DNA of 64,000 nucleotides. It comes from Thalassolituus sp006212115. GTDB lineage: Bacteria > Pseudomonadota > Gammaproteobacteria > Pseudomonadales > Oceanobacteraceae. How positions within the stretch are numbered: position 1 is the stretch's first letter; every line of letters starts with the position of its first letter. The DNA lies in NCBI RefSeq assembly GCF_040372045.1, contig NZ_BAABWH010000002.1; one strand, given 5' to 3'. Shown here in pieces: positions 1 through 9,036 of this stretch. The translations under genes were made by a program, and so were the position numbers. The notes under the pieces are model-generated. The model did not search any database, was not told where the DNA came from, and was given only the letters and a program-made list of their open reading frames with translations.

Positions 1-597
1 ACTCAGGCCGAGCTGCGTTCTCGTTTGGCGGCTTTGCAGGCGAATATCCGCCCTCACTTCTTCTTCAACACACTCAATACCGTCGCATCCCTCATTATCA
101 TCGACCCTGACAAAGCGGAGCAGATGCTGCTTGAGTTGGCGCAGCTGTTTCGTGCGGTTCTTAAGGGCGCTGAGGAGATCACCACCCTGGAAGAAGAAAT
201 AAAGCTCGGGCAGGGTTACCTTGATATCGAACAAACCCGGCTTGGTGAGCGCATGACTGTGGTCTGGGATTTACCTCACAGCCTGCCTGCGTTGCGGGTG
301 CCACAATTGATATTGCAGCCTTTGCTTGAGAATGCGGTGTACCACGGTATTCAGCCTTCCATTCAGGGTGGTGAGATCCACATCAGTTTGACCTCTGAGA
401 AAGCGGCCTGGCAGCTGTTAATTCGCAACAGTAAAGAGCCCGGTGACAGCGATGCGGGCGGGAACCGCATCGCATTACAGAATATACGGTCGCGGCTTGA
501 TGCACATTTTGGCGAGGGCGCCGGCCTCGAGGTTGCAGATCTGGATACGTATTTTGAAGCACGCATTATCCTGCCAGTCAGAGAGGAGAGACGATGA
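1..597 (+). CDS. algZ: AlgZ/FimS-type sensor histidine kinase, C-terminal part (5' truncated by window)
   Basis: The reading frame is open from base 1, so the gene starts outside the window. What remains is the catalytic part of a LytS/AlgZ-family (His_kinase, PF06580) sensor. The phosphoacceptor motif RPHFFFNTLN has its His about 19 codons in. The N-box-like PLLENAVYHGIQP follows near residue 105, and a G-rich segment with IALQNIRSRLDAHFG near residue 160 is typical of these ATPase domains. The stop overlaps the algR start by 4 bp (ATGA), so the pair is probably translationally coupled. In Pseudomonas the matching pair controls alginate and type IV pilus genes; the target here is not known. 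The missing N-terminus would be expected to hold membrane segments. Confidence 0.88.
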   Translation, partial: TQAELRSRLAALQANIRPHFFFNTLNTVASLIIIDPDKAEQMLLELAQLFRAVLKGAEEITTLEEEIKLGQGYLDIEQTRLGERMTVVWDLPHSLPALRVPQLILQPLLENAVYHGIQPSIQGGEIHISLTSEKAAWQLLIRNSKEPGDSDAGGNRIALQNIRSRLDAHFGEGAGLEVADLDTYFEARIILPVREERR

Positions 598-1310
598 GTT
601 ATCGGGTGTTAGTTGTCGATGATGAGCCCCTTGCCCGCGAACGTCTGAAGCGATTACTGGATGAGCATACTGACTTCAGCTGCATTGCCGAGGCCGGTGA
701 TGGTCAAGCGGCGGTTGACTGGTTAGCGCAGTTTCATGCTGACCTTGTGTTGCTGGATATTCAGATGCCCGGCTTGGATGGCTTGCAGGCAGCGGCGCAG
801 ATTTCGCAGCAGAATAACCCGCCCGTCCTCGTATTTTGTACCGCCTACGATGAGCATGCACTGAGTGCGTTTGATGTTAACGCCGCTGATTATCTGCTCA
901 AGCCCATTCGCAAAGAGGATCTTACTCGCGCGCTTACCCGTGCGGCCGAACGTTTGAGCAGACAGCAAGCTGCAGTGGCTGCGCGCACTCATATCAGCGC
1001 AAGAACCGCTCACGGCCTGGTCCTGACGCCGATTGATGAGGTGGCGTATTTCAGCGCAGATCAGAAGTACGTCAGCATGCATCACGAAGCTGGCGAAACC
1101 TTGATTGATGATTCGTTGAAGCAACTCGAAGAAGAGTTCTCCCAGCGGTTTCTGAGGATTCATCGTAGCTATTTGGTTGCCGCACATCGCATCTACCGAC
1201 TCGAAACGACCGAAGATGGCGTTGTTTTGTGGTTAAGGGACTTGGATACGCCTCTCCCTGTCAGTCGCCGGCACGTATCCGGCGTGAAGAAGTATCTGCG
1301 CGGCGTTTAG
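594..1310 (+). CDS. algR: LytTR response regulator AlgR
   Basis: This 238-residue protein has a receiver domain (about 3-120) followed by a LytTR DNA-binding domain (about 135-236). The receiver shows the acidic pair DD at 9-10, phosphoacceptor Asp55 in LLDIQMPG, Thr83 and Lys103 in LLKPI. The LytTR part contains FLRIHRSYLVA and ends PVSRRHVSGVKKYL, both typical. Length and order match AlgR, and the gene overlaps the kinase gene by 4 bp. It is followed by hemC, as in Pseudomonas. Recognition as AlgR rests on the motifs plus this conserved context; the regulon in this organism cannot be read from the window. Confidence 0.92.
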   Translation: MSYRVLVVDDEPLARERLKRLLDEHTDFSCIAEAGDGQAAVDWLAQFHADLVLLDIQMPGLDGLQAAAQISQQNNPPVLVFCTAYDEHALSAFDVNAADYLLKPIRKEDLTRALTRAAERLSRQQAAVAARTHISARTAHGLVLTPIDEVAYFSADQKYVSMHHEAGETLIDDSLKQLEEEFSQRFLRIHRSYLVAAHRIYRLETTEDGVVLWLRDLDTPLPVSRRHVSGVKKYLRGV

Positions 1311-1431
1311 CCTTAGCTCCTACTCTTGTTGATTCAGCCAATACAGGCCTTGATTTCCCTCGTTCTGCAATAAAGCAGCAGGCCTGTTATTATCGCGTCG
1401 GAAATTCAACGTAATCAGACTTGGATACGAT

Positions 1432-2373
1432 ATGCCGACTCCGACAGTACTCAAAATTGCGACACGCAAAAGCCCGCTTGCTATGTGGCAGGCAGAGCAC
1501 ATTAAAAGTCGCCTCGAATTTTTGCATCCCGGTCTGATTGTTGAGCTGGTCACCTTCACGACGCAAGGCGATAAAATCCTGGATGTCCCTCTGGCCAAAA
1601 TTGGCGGCAAAGGCTTGTTTGTAAAAGAGCTGGAAAACGCCATGCTGGATGGCCGCGCGGATATCGCTGTGCACTCCATGAAAGACGTGCCGATGGAATT
1701 TCCCGAGGGCTTGGAGCTCGGTGTGATCTGCGAGCGCGAGAATCCGTTGGACGCATTCGTCTCCAATACCTACAAGTCATTATCAGAACTGCCCGAAGGC
1801 GCCGTGCTGGGTACGTCCAGCTTACGCCGCGGGTGTCAGTCCAAAGAGCGTCGTCCGGATCTCGAAGTAAAAAGCCTGCGTGGCAATGTTCAGACTCGTT
1901 TGGGCAAGATGGACGCGGGTGAGTATGACGCCATTATTCTGGCTTCGGCCGGGTTGTTGCGCATGGAAATGGATGAACGTATTGCATCATTTATCTCTGC
2001 GGAAGAGTCTCTTCCCGCTGGTGGACAGGGAGCGCTGGGGATTGAATGGCGCAGTGCAGATACAGACATCCACGCGTTGCTGGCGCCGTTGCACCACGAA
2101 GTAACCGCGCAATGTGTGCTTGCGGAACGTGCCATGAATCGTCGTTTGCAGGGCGGTTGTCAGGTCCCGATCGCGTGTTACGCCATCATAGAAGATGACA
2201 CGCTCTGGCTGCGTGGCCTGGTAGGCAGTGAGGATGGTCAGACGATGCTTCGTACCGAAGTCCGGGGTGCGCCCGCTGATGCCGAAGCCTTGGGTATAAA
2301 GGCAGCCGAAGACCTGTTAGCGCAGGGCGCAGGTGATATCCTGCGCGCCGTTTATGGTCACGACGTTCATTAA
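1432..2373 (+). CDS. hemC: Porphobilinogen deaminase (hydroxymethylbilane synthase) HemC
   Basis: This 313-residue cytoplasmic enzyme condenses four porphobilinogen units to hydroxymethylbilane in tetrapyrrole synthesis. The N-terminus KIATRKSPLAMWQ, the stretch HSMKDVP with the catalytic Asp (residue 85), and RLQGGCQVPIACYA with the dipyrromethane-cofactor Cys (residue 243) are all present. Length fits the family (about 310). The 121 bp upstream of it are non-coding and probably hold its promoter, so the gene may be transcribed separately from algR. The stop TAA overlaps the hemD ATG by one base (TAATG), which suggests coupled translation with hemD. Confidence 0.97.
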   Translation: MPTPTVLKIATRKSPLAMWQAEHIKSRLEFLHPGLIVELVTFTTQGDKILDVPLAKIGGKGLFVKELENAMLDGRADIAVHSMKDVPMEFPEGLELGVICERENPLDAFVSNTYKSLSELPEGAVLGTSSLRRGCQSKERRPDLEVKSLRGNVQTRLGKMDAGEYDAIILASAGLLRMEMDERIASFISAEESLPAGGQGALGIEWRSADTDIHALLAPLHHEVTAQCVLAERAMNRRLQGGCQVPIACYAIIEDDTLWLRGLVGSEDGQTMLRTEVRGAPADAEALGIKAAEDLLAQGAGDILRAVYGHDVH

Positions 2374-3134
2374 TGGATACCGCTGTCGTCATTACTCGTC
2401 CTGCTGACCAGGCTGACGAGTTACTGAGTCAGGTTAAAGATATGGGGCTGGATGTTCGTCACCACCCTTTGATCGATATTACACGCTTTGAGGACGACGA
2501 CTCCGGTCCCGCGCGATCAATCAGGCAGGCCATCCTCAATATCGACCAGTATCAGGCAGTGATTGCGATCAGCCAGAATGCTGCTGAAAGTGGTTTGAGC
2601 TGGCTGGACGATTACTGGCCCCAACATCCGGTTGGCATTCGTTGGTACGCCGTAGGGCCAACGACAGCCGAAAGTTTGCGTCAGGCTGGGCTGCCAGTCG
2701 AAATGCCGGTTGACCAATTCGACAGCGAAGGGGTACTCGCGCTGCCATCGTTACAGGCGGTAGATGATGAGAAAATACTGATCTGGCGAGGTGTAGGCGG
2801 GCGCGAAACACTCGCCAATATCCTGCGGGAGCGGGGTGCTCAGGTCGACTACGCCGAGCTGTACGAGCGTCGACAGATCGACTGGGCGGCACAGGACTGG
2901 GAGCGCACGCTGCGATCATCACCTGTGCTGGTACTCAGCAGCGGTCAGGCATTGGCCATAGCGCAGCAGCAAGTACCCGATATCGCAACTCGTGTCAGGG
3001 CCATTATTGTTCCCAGTGAGCGAGTAGCTACTTACGCCAGAGAACAGGGCTGCACTGACGTGGTAGTTGCGGCAAGTGCCCGTAATGAAGATACTTTGCA
3101 CAGTTTGCGCGCGTGGTTTGCCGCAAACCGTTAA
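2373..3134 (+). CDS. hemD: Uroporphyrinogen-III synthase HemD
   Basis: This 253-residue protein lies directly after hemC with a one-base start/stop overlap. It is predicted to cyclise hydroxymethylbilane to uroporphyrinogen III while inverting ring D. The sequence opens with VVITRPADQADELLSQV, the usual HemD beginning. It carries LIDITRFE, YAVGPTTAESLRQAGL and a C-terminal VVVAASARNEDTLHSL. The family is poorly conserved, so identification leans on these segments, the length (about 250) and position between hemC and hemX. Cytoplasmic. Confidence 0.93.
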   Translation: MDTAVVITRPADQADELLSQVKDMGLDVRHHPLIDITRFEDDDSGPARSIRQAILNIDQYQAVIAISQNAAESGLSWLDDYWPQHPVGIRWYAVGPTTAESLRQAGLPVEMPVDQFDSEGVLALPSLQAVDDEKILIWRGVGGRETLANILRERGAQVDYAELYERRQIDWAAQDWERTLRSSPVLVLSSGQALAIAQQQVPDIATRVRAIIVPSERVATYAREQGCTDVVVAASARNEDTLHSLRAWFAANR

Positions 3135-3173
3135 GATTTCGCCGAAAAGGCCAATTTCAGAAGGAAACTCACT

Positions 3174-4271
3174 GTGAGCAACGAACAACAGACTAACGCC
3201 CCGGCTGATAAGGGACAGAAAGAAAAGCGCGGATCCAATGTGCTTTCCTGGTTCAATCTGCTCCTGATCATCATCCTGTTTGTGCTGGTGGCGGGCGCTG
3301 GGTATCTGGGTTGGACACAAAATCAGACCGCGACCGCTGAAACTGCGGTTCTGACAGATCGACTCAACACCGCTTTGCAGAAAATCGAAGCAAGCAATGC
3401 GCGTGAGAACCAGTTGATGGAACGTGCCGAAGCACTCAACACTGCGTCTCAGGATCTGGCTGCGCAGGTCGCACACAACAGCGACCGTCTGGGTAAGTTA
3501 CCGGGAGCAGAGCGTCAGGACTGGCTGCTGGCTGAAGCCGAATACCTGCTGCGTCTGGCGAACCAGCGTCTTACTCTCGAGCGCGACTGGGAAGGGGCTA
3601 TCAGCATGCTTACGGCTGCGGATAACGTACTGATTGAAACCCGTAACCCACGCTTTGACAAAGTGCGTGCCCAGATCGCACGTGAACTGGTTGCCTTGCG
3701 TGCAGTACCAGCGGTTGATCGGGTTGGTGCGATTTTCCGTCTGCAAGCACTGCAGGAAACTGTGGTAGCACTGCCTTGGATGCCTGAAAAACTGATTCCT
3801 GAAGTGGCAGAGGAAGAAGAACCCCGCCCACTGGAAGAGCAGACCTGGTACTGGAACATCTGGTACGACATCAAATCCAACGTCACCCGTATGGTACGTA
3901 TCCGCGAGCGTGATGAGCCGATTGCTGCACCACTCACGCCAGACCAGCAGTACTACCTGCAACAGAACATGCATCTGATGCTGGAGCAGGCGCAGGTTGC
4001 TCTGTTGCGTGAACAGACAGAACTGTATCAACACAGCCTGAAGCGCGTTTCCGAATGGCTTGATGCTTATTTGGTGATCGAAGATGAGCGCACACGTGCT
4101 GCGCGTGCTGCTGTTTCCGAGCTACAGGCATGGGAAGTGGCGCCTGAGAGCCCGGATGTCACCGCCTCACTGATTATCCTGCAAGAGCTTGTGGAAGAGC
4201 AGCGTCGCACCGGCACTGTACAACCATCCGCTCCTGAGTCTACTGATGCTACCGCGGAGGAAGACTCATGA
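3174..4271 (+). CDS. hemX: HemX-like membrane-anchored protein
   Basis: This 365-residue protein starts at GTG (3174), preceded by AAGGAAAC. A polar N-terminus of about 20 residues precedes one transmembrane helix (about 25-46, NLLLIIILFVLVAGAGYLGW). A coiled-coil-like stretch and a helical periplasmic part follow, with DWLLAEAEYLLRLANQRL, the hallmark of the HemX family. HemX is often annotated as uroporphyrinogen-III C-methyltransferase, but no SAM-binding methyltransferase motif is visible, so that label should not be carried over. Its role is not settled; location between hemD and hemY suggests a link to haem metabolism. The stop overlaps hemY by 4 bp. Confidence 0.9.
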   Translation: MSNEQQTNAPADKGQKEKRGSNVLSWFNLLLIIILFVLVAGAGYLGWTQNQTATAETAVLTDRLNTALQKIEASNARENQLMERAEALNTASQDLAAQVAHNSDRLGKLPGAERQDWLLAEAEYLLRLANQRLTLERDWEGAISMLTAADNVLIETRNPRFDKVRAQIARELVALRAVPAVDRVGAIFRLQALQETVVALPWMPEKLIPEVAEEEEPRPLEEQTWYWNIWYDIKSNVTRMVRIRERDEPIAAPLTPDQQYYLQQNMHLMLEQAQVALLREQTELYQHSLKRVSEWLDAYLVIEDERTRAARAAVSELQAWEVAPESPDVTASLIILQELVEEQRRTGTVQPSAPESTDATAEEDS

Positions 4272-5443
4272 GATTGATCGTTCTTCTCCTCCTGCTGGTC
4301 AGCGTTGTTGCTCTGCTGGCGGGTGCGTTTGTCTATATCGATGCTGGCTATGTCATGCTGAGTTGGGACGTCTACACCGTTGAGACCAGCCTGTGGATGT
4401 TCCTCGCATTGGGCGCGGTTGCTCTTTATGCGGTGTACGTTGTTCTCCGTTTCTTGCTGATTGTTACCGGCAACGACCGTCGCTGGAATGATGGCCGTCA
4501 GCGTAAGAAAAGCCTGCGTGCGCGACGTCAGACTACTCGCGGTCTGCTGGCACTTGCGCAAGGCCAATGGCGACGTGCAGAGCGTAACCTGACCAGCAGC
4601 GCAAAAGACTCTGACCAGCCGCTGATCAACTATCTGGCGGCTGCTCGTGCAGCGTACGAACAGGATAAGTCCGAAGCCACTGACGAATGGCTGAAACAAG
4701 CGAGCCTGAGTACCAAAGGCTCTGATCTTGCCGTGGGTATCACCCAGGTGCAGTTGCTGCAATCGCGCAACCAGAATGAGCAGGCTTTGGCGGTATTGAT
4801 CAGCCTGCGTGAGAAGCACCCTCGTCATGCGTACCTTCTCAAATTGCTGGTAAAAACGCTTCAGGACCTTGAAGACTGGGTCGCACTGAACGAGCTGCTT
4901 CCTACGTTGCGTAAGGCGACTAAGATTCCGGACGAAGAGCTGCGTAAGCTCGAAAAGAATGTTGCCTTGCAGCTGCTTGATCGGGCCCGTCACGCAAACG
5001 GTGGCCGCGGGCTGACTGCGACGTTCGACAGTCTTAGCCGCGATGTTCGTTACACCGCTGATGTTATGAAGAGCTACGTCGATCTCCTGCTGGAAACCGA
5101 GCAGGAAGAAAAGGCCGAAGAAGCTCTGCGTGACGGCATGAAGAACGTTTGGCATGACGAGCTGATTGAGATCTTCGGTCGTCTGAAGGGTAAAGACGCG
5201 AGCAAGCAGCTCTTGTTTGCTGAGCAACAGCTGAAAGAACGTCCGAATGACCCTCTTCTGCTACTGACTCTGGGTCGTCTGGCACTGCGCGTGAACAACT
5301 TAGAGAAAGCCCGTGAGTACCTGCAAACCGGTCTTAGCATCAAGGGCTTGCCTGAACTGCACGCAGAGATGGGCAAAGTAATGCTGGCTGAGGGTGACGA
5401 GACTCTGGCTTGTGAGCATTTCCAACTGGCACTGGGGCACTGA
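4268..5443 (+). CDS. hemY: HemY-like inner-membrane TPR protein
   Basis: This 391-residue protein overlaps hemX by 4 bp. Two N-terminal hydrophobic helices (about 3-25 and 40-62) precede the HemY_N-type segment, which includes RRQTTRGLLALAQGQWRRAERNL. The remainder is helical TPR-like repeat, for example LLTLGRLALRVNNLEKAREYL near 330-350. HemY of this proteobacterial type is not the protoporphyrinogen oxidase of Bacillus. It is a conserved membrane protein of the hem operon with an unproven role. Being last in hemC-D-X-Y, it is probably co-transcribed with them. Confidence 0.92.
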   Translation: MRLIVLLLLLVSVVALLAGAFVYIDAGYVMLSWDVYTVETSLWMFLALGAVALYAVYVVLRFLLIVTGNDRRWNDGRQRKKSLRARRQTTRGLLALAQGQWRRAERNLTSSAKDSDQPLINYLAAARAAYEQDKSEATDEWLKQASLSTKGSDLAVGITQVQLLQSRNQNEQALAVLISLREKHPRHAYLLKLLVKTLQDLEDWVALNELLPTLRKATKIPDEELRKLEKNVALQLLDRARHANGGRGLTATFDSLSRDVRYTADVMKSYVDLLLETEQEEKAEEALRDGMKNVWHDELIEIFGRLKGKDASKQLLFAEQQLKERPNDPLLLLTLGRLALRVNNLEKAREYLQTGLSIKGLPELHAEMGKVMLAEGDETLACEHFQLALGH

Positions 5444-5481
5444 GCCCCGGTCTCGCCGATCTAAGGGAAACAGGAAAGACA

Positions 5482-5922
5482 ATGAATCAGACTCACCATC
5501 GTTCCGCATTGGCTGATTACCTGACGATTCTGACTGGCCTGTTTACCATCCTTAGTGGTGCTTATTCTTTGTATGCTGGCGGAGACATTGCCGCGGCTAC
5601 AGAAACAGAAAGTTACTGGGATGGTCCCCTTCGCCATGCTATTGCCATTACCCTGACGGTGATGGGACTGTACTTTTTTATGGATCTGTCGGTTAAAATA
5701 GCCGGACGGATCGTACGAAGCGAAAACAGCGGGCTGCCCGGTTGGTTGGTCTTTGGCTTGTTTTACTTCGGTGGTATGGCGCTCTATGGCGTGTTTCAGA
5801 TCGTACTGCAGTCGAACTTATTTGCAGAATTACAGATCTCATACTTTATAACTTCATTGGTAATCTGGCTGGCGCTCACCATACCACTGGCAATTATGTC
5901 TGCCTTCAAGCCCCGGCGTTGA
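5482..5922 (+). CDS. Small four-helix membrane protein, unknown function
   Basis: This 146-residue protein has ATG at 5482 with a good AGGAAAG ribosome site. Four hydrophobic segments are visible at about 13-33, 50-69, 86-108 and 118-138, so it is probably an inner-membrane protein with both ends in the cytoplasm and a basic tail (KPRR). I recognise no family motif. It lies 38 bp after hemY in the same direction and could be the last gene of that transcript; an imperfect hairpin follows at 5951-5973. The C-terminal half resembles small DUF-type tetraspan proteins only in general layout. Confidence 0.75.
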   Translation: MNQTHHRSALADYLTILTGLFTILSGAYSLYAGGDIAAATETESYWDGPLRHAIAITLTVMGLYFFMDLSVKIAGRIVRSENSGLPGWLVFGLFYFGGMALYGVFQIVLQSNLFAELQISYFITSLVIWLALTIPLAIMSAFKPRR

Positions 5923-5950
5923 TTGCATAAATTAGCACGTTAGTTACTTA

Positions 5951-5973
5951 ACTCTTAGGCGTAGCCTGAGAGT
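5951..5973. terminator. Candidate hairpin terminator after the small membrane protein gene
   Basis: ACTCTTAGGC, loop GTA, GCCTGAGAGT forms a 10-bp stem with one G-U pair. No U tract follows, so it may be a stabilising hairpin or a weak terminator rather than a classical intrinsic one. Confidence 0.4.
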
Positions 5974-6040
5974 CATGATTGCAATTGCGATGTATTTAAT
6001 GATAATGGCTCGCGATAACTAACCTATTCAGGAGAAAACG

Positions 6041-6583
6041 ATGAGCTCGCTGAGTGAAGCGTCTGTAGGCATCATTTTTGGTACCGATACTGGTAACACA
6101 GAAGATGTGGCTGAAAAAATTTCAGAACAACTCGAAGAAGCAGGTATTGTGGCCGAGTTGATCAACATCACTGACGCCACGCCTGAACAAATGCAGGGTT
6201 TTGACCTGACGATCATGGGCATCCCAACCTGGGACTTCGGTGGTATCCAGGCTGACTGGGAAGACGTTGAAGAAATGATCCAGGCACTGGATATGGGCGG
6301 CAAATTGGTTGCTCTGTACGGCCTTGGTGACCAGTTCGGCTACGGCGATTACTTCGTCGATGCGATGGGTTGGTTGCAGGAACACCTGGAAAAAGTGGGT
6401 GCCCGCTTCATCGGTTACACTTCAACCGAAGGGTACGAGTTCGAAGCTTCCCGTGCTGCCAACGAAGACAAGACTCAGTTCTGTGGTCTGGCCATCGACG
6501 AAGACCAGCAGTTTGAGCTCACCGACGGTCGCATCAGCACCTGGGTGAAGCAAGTAATTGCAGAGTACGAAGCTCAGGCATAA
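6041..6583 (+). CDS. fldB: Long-chain flavodoxin (FldB-like)
   Basis: This 180-residue flavodoxin is a soluble FMN electron carrier. The FMN phosphate loop FGTDTGNTEDVAEKI lies at about 10-24. It also has the long-chain features GIPTWDFGGIQADW and YGLGDQFGYGDYFVDAMGWL, which resemble E. coli FldB more than FldA, and the C-terminal FCGLAIDEDQQFELTD. Length fits (FldB 173, FldA 176). Start at 6041 is supported by AGGAG about six bases upstream. It stands alone between two non-coding stretches; a perfect 11-bp hairpin lies just downstream (6604-6629). Likely partners are ferredoxin/flavodoxin-NADP reductase and iron-sulfur or radical-SAM enzymes, none of which is nearby. Confidence 0.85.
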   Translation: MSSLSEASVGIIFGTDTGNTEDVAEKISEQLEEAGIVAELINITDATPEQMQGFDLTIMGIPTWDFGGIQADWEDVEEMIQALDMGGKLVALYGLGDQFGYGDYFVDAMGWLQEHLEKVGARFIGYTSTEGYEFEASRAANEDKTQFCGLAIDEDQQFELTDGRISTWVKQVIAEYEAQA

Positions 6584-6978
6584 GCCTGCTTTACGTTCTG
6601 CCGGACCAGCTGGGTACGCCCAGCTGGTCGCACTCCTCAGGTGATAATTCCCCCCACGTATCACTATTACGCACTCCGTTAATCTAATTACTTCCAACAG
6701 CGAAATCATCGCTTCTATTCGACTGGCCTTTCGGTTTTTCCTTCCACTACATCCGCTCGCTTTTCCCATGGTGTCGTATTAAGACATTTTTGCATTTGCG
6801 CTTTTTCTGGCTTGAATTGCCCAATCTATAAGCTAATTTGAATACTGTTGTTTTGGGCCGGTCGACAAAGAGCGCCATGTTCCAGCATGAAGTGGATCTC
6901 TTGATGGCAGTGAAAAACTTCTTCACCGATAGCATTCCGCGCCCGAGAAAATAAAAACAACATTCGGCCCTGAGAGCA
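6584..6978. other. Intergenic region between flavodoxin and PDE genes
   Basis: About 395 bp without a convincing gene. It holds the hairpin at 6604-6629 and is AT-rich from about 6640 to 6960, where the promoter of the downstream PAS/EAL gene is expected. I cannot pick a confident -35/-10 pair. A 62-codon minus-strand frame inside it has no family features and no good ribosome site. Confidence 0.6.
6604..6629. terminator. Perfect 11-bp hairpin with UACG loop downstream of flavodoxin
   Basis: GACCAGCTGGG, loop TACG, CCCAGCTGGTC. The stem is perfect and starts 21 bases after the flavodoxin stop. No U run follows, so termination is plausible but unproven. Confidence 0.55.
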
Positions 6979-6981
6979 TTG

Positions 6982-8856
6982 ATGATGAATGATACGAAGC
7001 AACTGGCGGAACTGAATGCGATGATTGAAGGTATCGCAGATCAGCTATGCGACACCGTGGATAACAACTTTGACATCACTGTAAGCGTTGACACGGACAA
7101 CGAACAAGCCCAGAAGCTCTCTCTCCTGATTAATTTCCTCCTCGAGAACGTCCGGCGCAATGTGGGGAAGTTAGCGCAGCTCAATGAGCAGCTGGAGACC
7201 CGGGTGAAAGAGCGTACAGAGCTGCTCGATCTAGTGATATCCGGAACAGACGATGGTGTCTGGGTGTGGTTTTTTAATGAACAGCGTATCGAGTTTTCCG
7301 AGAAGTGGTATTCCATGTTGGGGCTGCCCCACTCCAGTGAACATGCCAGCCCTTCATATTGGACGAAGCGCATACATCCGCGGGATCGAGCACGTCTTTA
7401 TATGGCTTTTCGTAGTGCGATAGAGGGACACCAGAGTGTTCTCAATGTTGAGTACAGGATACGTCACGAGGCCGGTGGCTACCGTTGGATGCTATGCCGT
7501 GGAGCTTGCTCCCGAGACAGTAGCGCTCAGCCTTACCTTCTCGCGGGGACGCAGACGGACATCACCGAACTCAAATCCATTGATCCTAAATCCGGCTTAG
7601 CGAATGAACATTACCTGAAAGAGCGTATCGAGGACGCAATTGATCAACAAGAGCATTTTTGCCTGGCTCTGTTCTCATTGGACCAGATTGAAGGTGCAAC
7701 CCTGGTTGATGAATACTCCGATATAGGGCAACTGGAGGCCAGTGTTGCAGAAGGGTTGATAACAGGGATAGATATAACGTCGACGATCGCACGAGTATCC
7801 ACCTCTACCTTTGCTGTCTTTCGGAAAATCGCGGAGGGATCTGATCTCACCCTTGAGAGCCGGGAAGACGAGAGACGATTACGCGAAATATTCAATGAAT
7901 CATTCTGCGGTAAGGCAAACATCAGGTTGTCTCTGGGTGTGGTTGCTAGTGATGAGTTACAGCTAACAAGTGCCGCCGACGCTCTGAATGCAGCGTCATC
8001 AGTACTCCGGTATTCGAAGCAGTTTGGTAGCGTCCAGTACTATGACAGTTCGTTTCGGGAGATGACAGCGAGGAGATTTTCGATTGAAGAAAAGCTGCGT
8101 ATTGGGGTGACCAATGGTTGTATCCAGCCTTGGTTTCAACCGATTTATTCTGGACGCGATAGACGCTTGGTGGGTTTTGAGGCCTTGGCTCGAATGATAC
8201 TTCCGGATGACGGACATGTGCCTCCAGATGAGTTTATCCCTATTGCAGAAGAAAAGTCTCTTATGTGGCAAGTCGGTGATTGTATTTTGAGACAAAGCAT
8301 TTTGCTGGCGAAAGTATTGAGTGAAGGTTTTTCGGGAGGCCAACACTGCTATGTCGGGGTAAATGTGTCGGCTCAGCAATTTATCACCGGAGGGTTAGCT
8401 GATTTTGTCTTGGCGTTGCTTGATGAGTACAAGCTCAATCCGCAACATCTGAGACTGGAACTCACTGAGTCCGTTTTGGTCGACAATTTCGAACAGGTAC
8501 GGTCTCAGCTCTATGTTTTGAGGCGTGCAGGAATCAAGATTGCTTTGGATGATTTTGGTACTGGTTATTCCTCTCTCAGTTACCTACGTCACTTACCCAT
8601 TGACGTTATCAAAATTGATCGCAGCTTTGTGACTGATCTCGACAAGCAGGAACGCAAAGCCGCAATAGTAAAAACCATTATTTCACTCGCGCAATTGCTG
8701 AAGTTGGATGTCGTAGCTGAGGGAATTGAGACAGAGGATGAACTTTCAGCACTGAATGCGATGGCAGATTTGTCGATTCAGGGCTATCTCTTCAGCCCAG
8801 CCATCAAAGAGATGGAGGCGCTGGAGCTGGTAAGCGGATGCACAAAGGCGGCTTGA
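6982..8856 (+). CDS. PAS / degenerate GGDEF / EAL c-di-GMP phosphodiesterase (paralogue 1)
   Basis: This 624-residue predicted cytoplasmic protein has no membrane segment. Order: a short N-terminal domain (about 5-70) with IADQLCDTVDNNFD, a coiled-coil link ending TRVKERTELLDLVISG, a PAS domain (about 80-195, with GGYRWMLCRGA and the PAC end AGTQTDIT), a GGDEF-like domain (about 200-365) and an EAL domain (about 375-615). The active-site GG[D/E]EF is replaced by STSTFAVF near residue 270, so cyclase activity is unlikely. The EAL part keeps FEALARM, NVSAQQF, ELTES, DDFGTGYSSLSYLR, KIDRSF, VAEGIE and QGYLFS, so it should hydrolyse c-di-GMP. Start: ATG 6982; a TTG at 6979 or ATG 6985 are alternatives. 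Very similar to the protein at 9624-11540. Confidence 0.9.
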   Translation: MMNDTKQLAELNAMIEGIADQLCDTVDNNFDITVSVDTDNEQAQKLSLLINFLLENVRRNVGKLAQLNEQLETRVKERTELLDLVISGTDDGVWVWFFNEQRIEFSEKWYSMLGLPHSSEHASPSYWTKRIHPRDRARLYMAFRSAIEGHQSVLNVEYRIRHEAGGYRWMLCRGACSRDSSAQPYLLAGTQTDITELKSIDPKSGLANEHYLKERIEDAIDQQEHFCLALFSLDQIEGATLVDEYSDIGQLEASVAEGLITGIDITSTIARVSTSTFAVFRKIAEGSDLTLESREDERRLREIFNESFCGKANIRLSLGVVASDELQLTSAADALNAASSVLRYSKQFGSVQYYDSSFREMTARRFSIEEKLRIGVTNGCIQPWFQPIYSGRDRRLVGFEALARMILPDDGHVPPDEFIPIAEEKSLMWQVGDCILRQSILLAKVLSEGFSGGQHCYVGVNVSAQQFITGGLADFVLALLDEYKLNPQHLRLELTESVLVDNFEQVRSQLYVLRRAGIKIALDDFGTGYSSLSYLRHLPIDVIKIDRSFVTDLDKQERKAAIVKTIISLAQLLKLDVVAEGIETEDELSALNAMADLSIQGYLFSPAIKEMEALELVSGCTKAA

Positions 8857-9036
8857 TACCAGTAATCTAGCTCCTGACAGGCCGGGATGATCTGTTTTCA
8901 GATGATGCGTGTAGTGATCTGTAATTAACTGTTAATAGTATTTGTTTTCATTTGCTAAACCTATCTCCACAACTAATTTTATAGCTACGGCAATTTCATA
9001 GTGGAGCTGGCTGGCTCCTGGTTTCATGGAGCCTTT

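Noticed and set aside
723..1187. 154-codon minus-strand frame opposite algR
   Set aside because: Antisense to a well supported response regulator gene.
3174..4271. Label uroporphyrinogen-III C-methyltransferase for HemX
   Set aside because: No SAM-binding methyltransferase motif; sequence is a membrane-anchored helical HemX protein.
5923..6040. Fur-like site (AATGATAATGG) before the flavodoxin gene
   Set aside because: Only one good hexamer; too short to separate from AT-rich background, although flavodoxins are often iron-controlled.
6747..6935. 62-codon minus-strand frame in the flavodoxin/PDE spacer
   Set aside because: No ribosome site, no family features, basic low-information sequence; probably chance.
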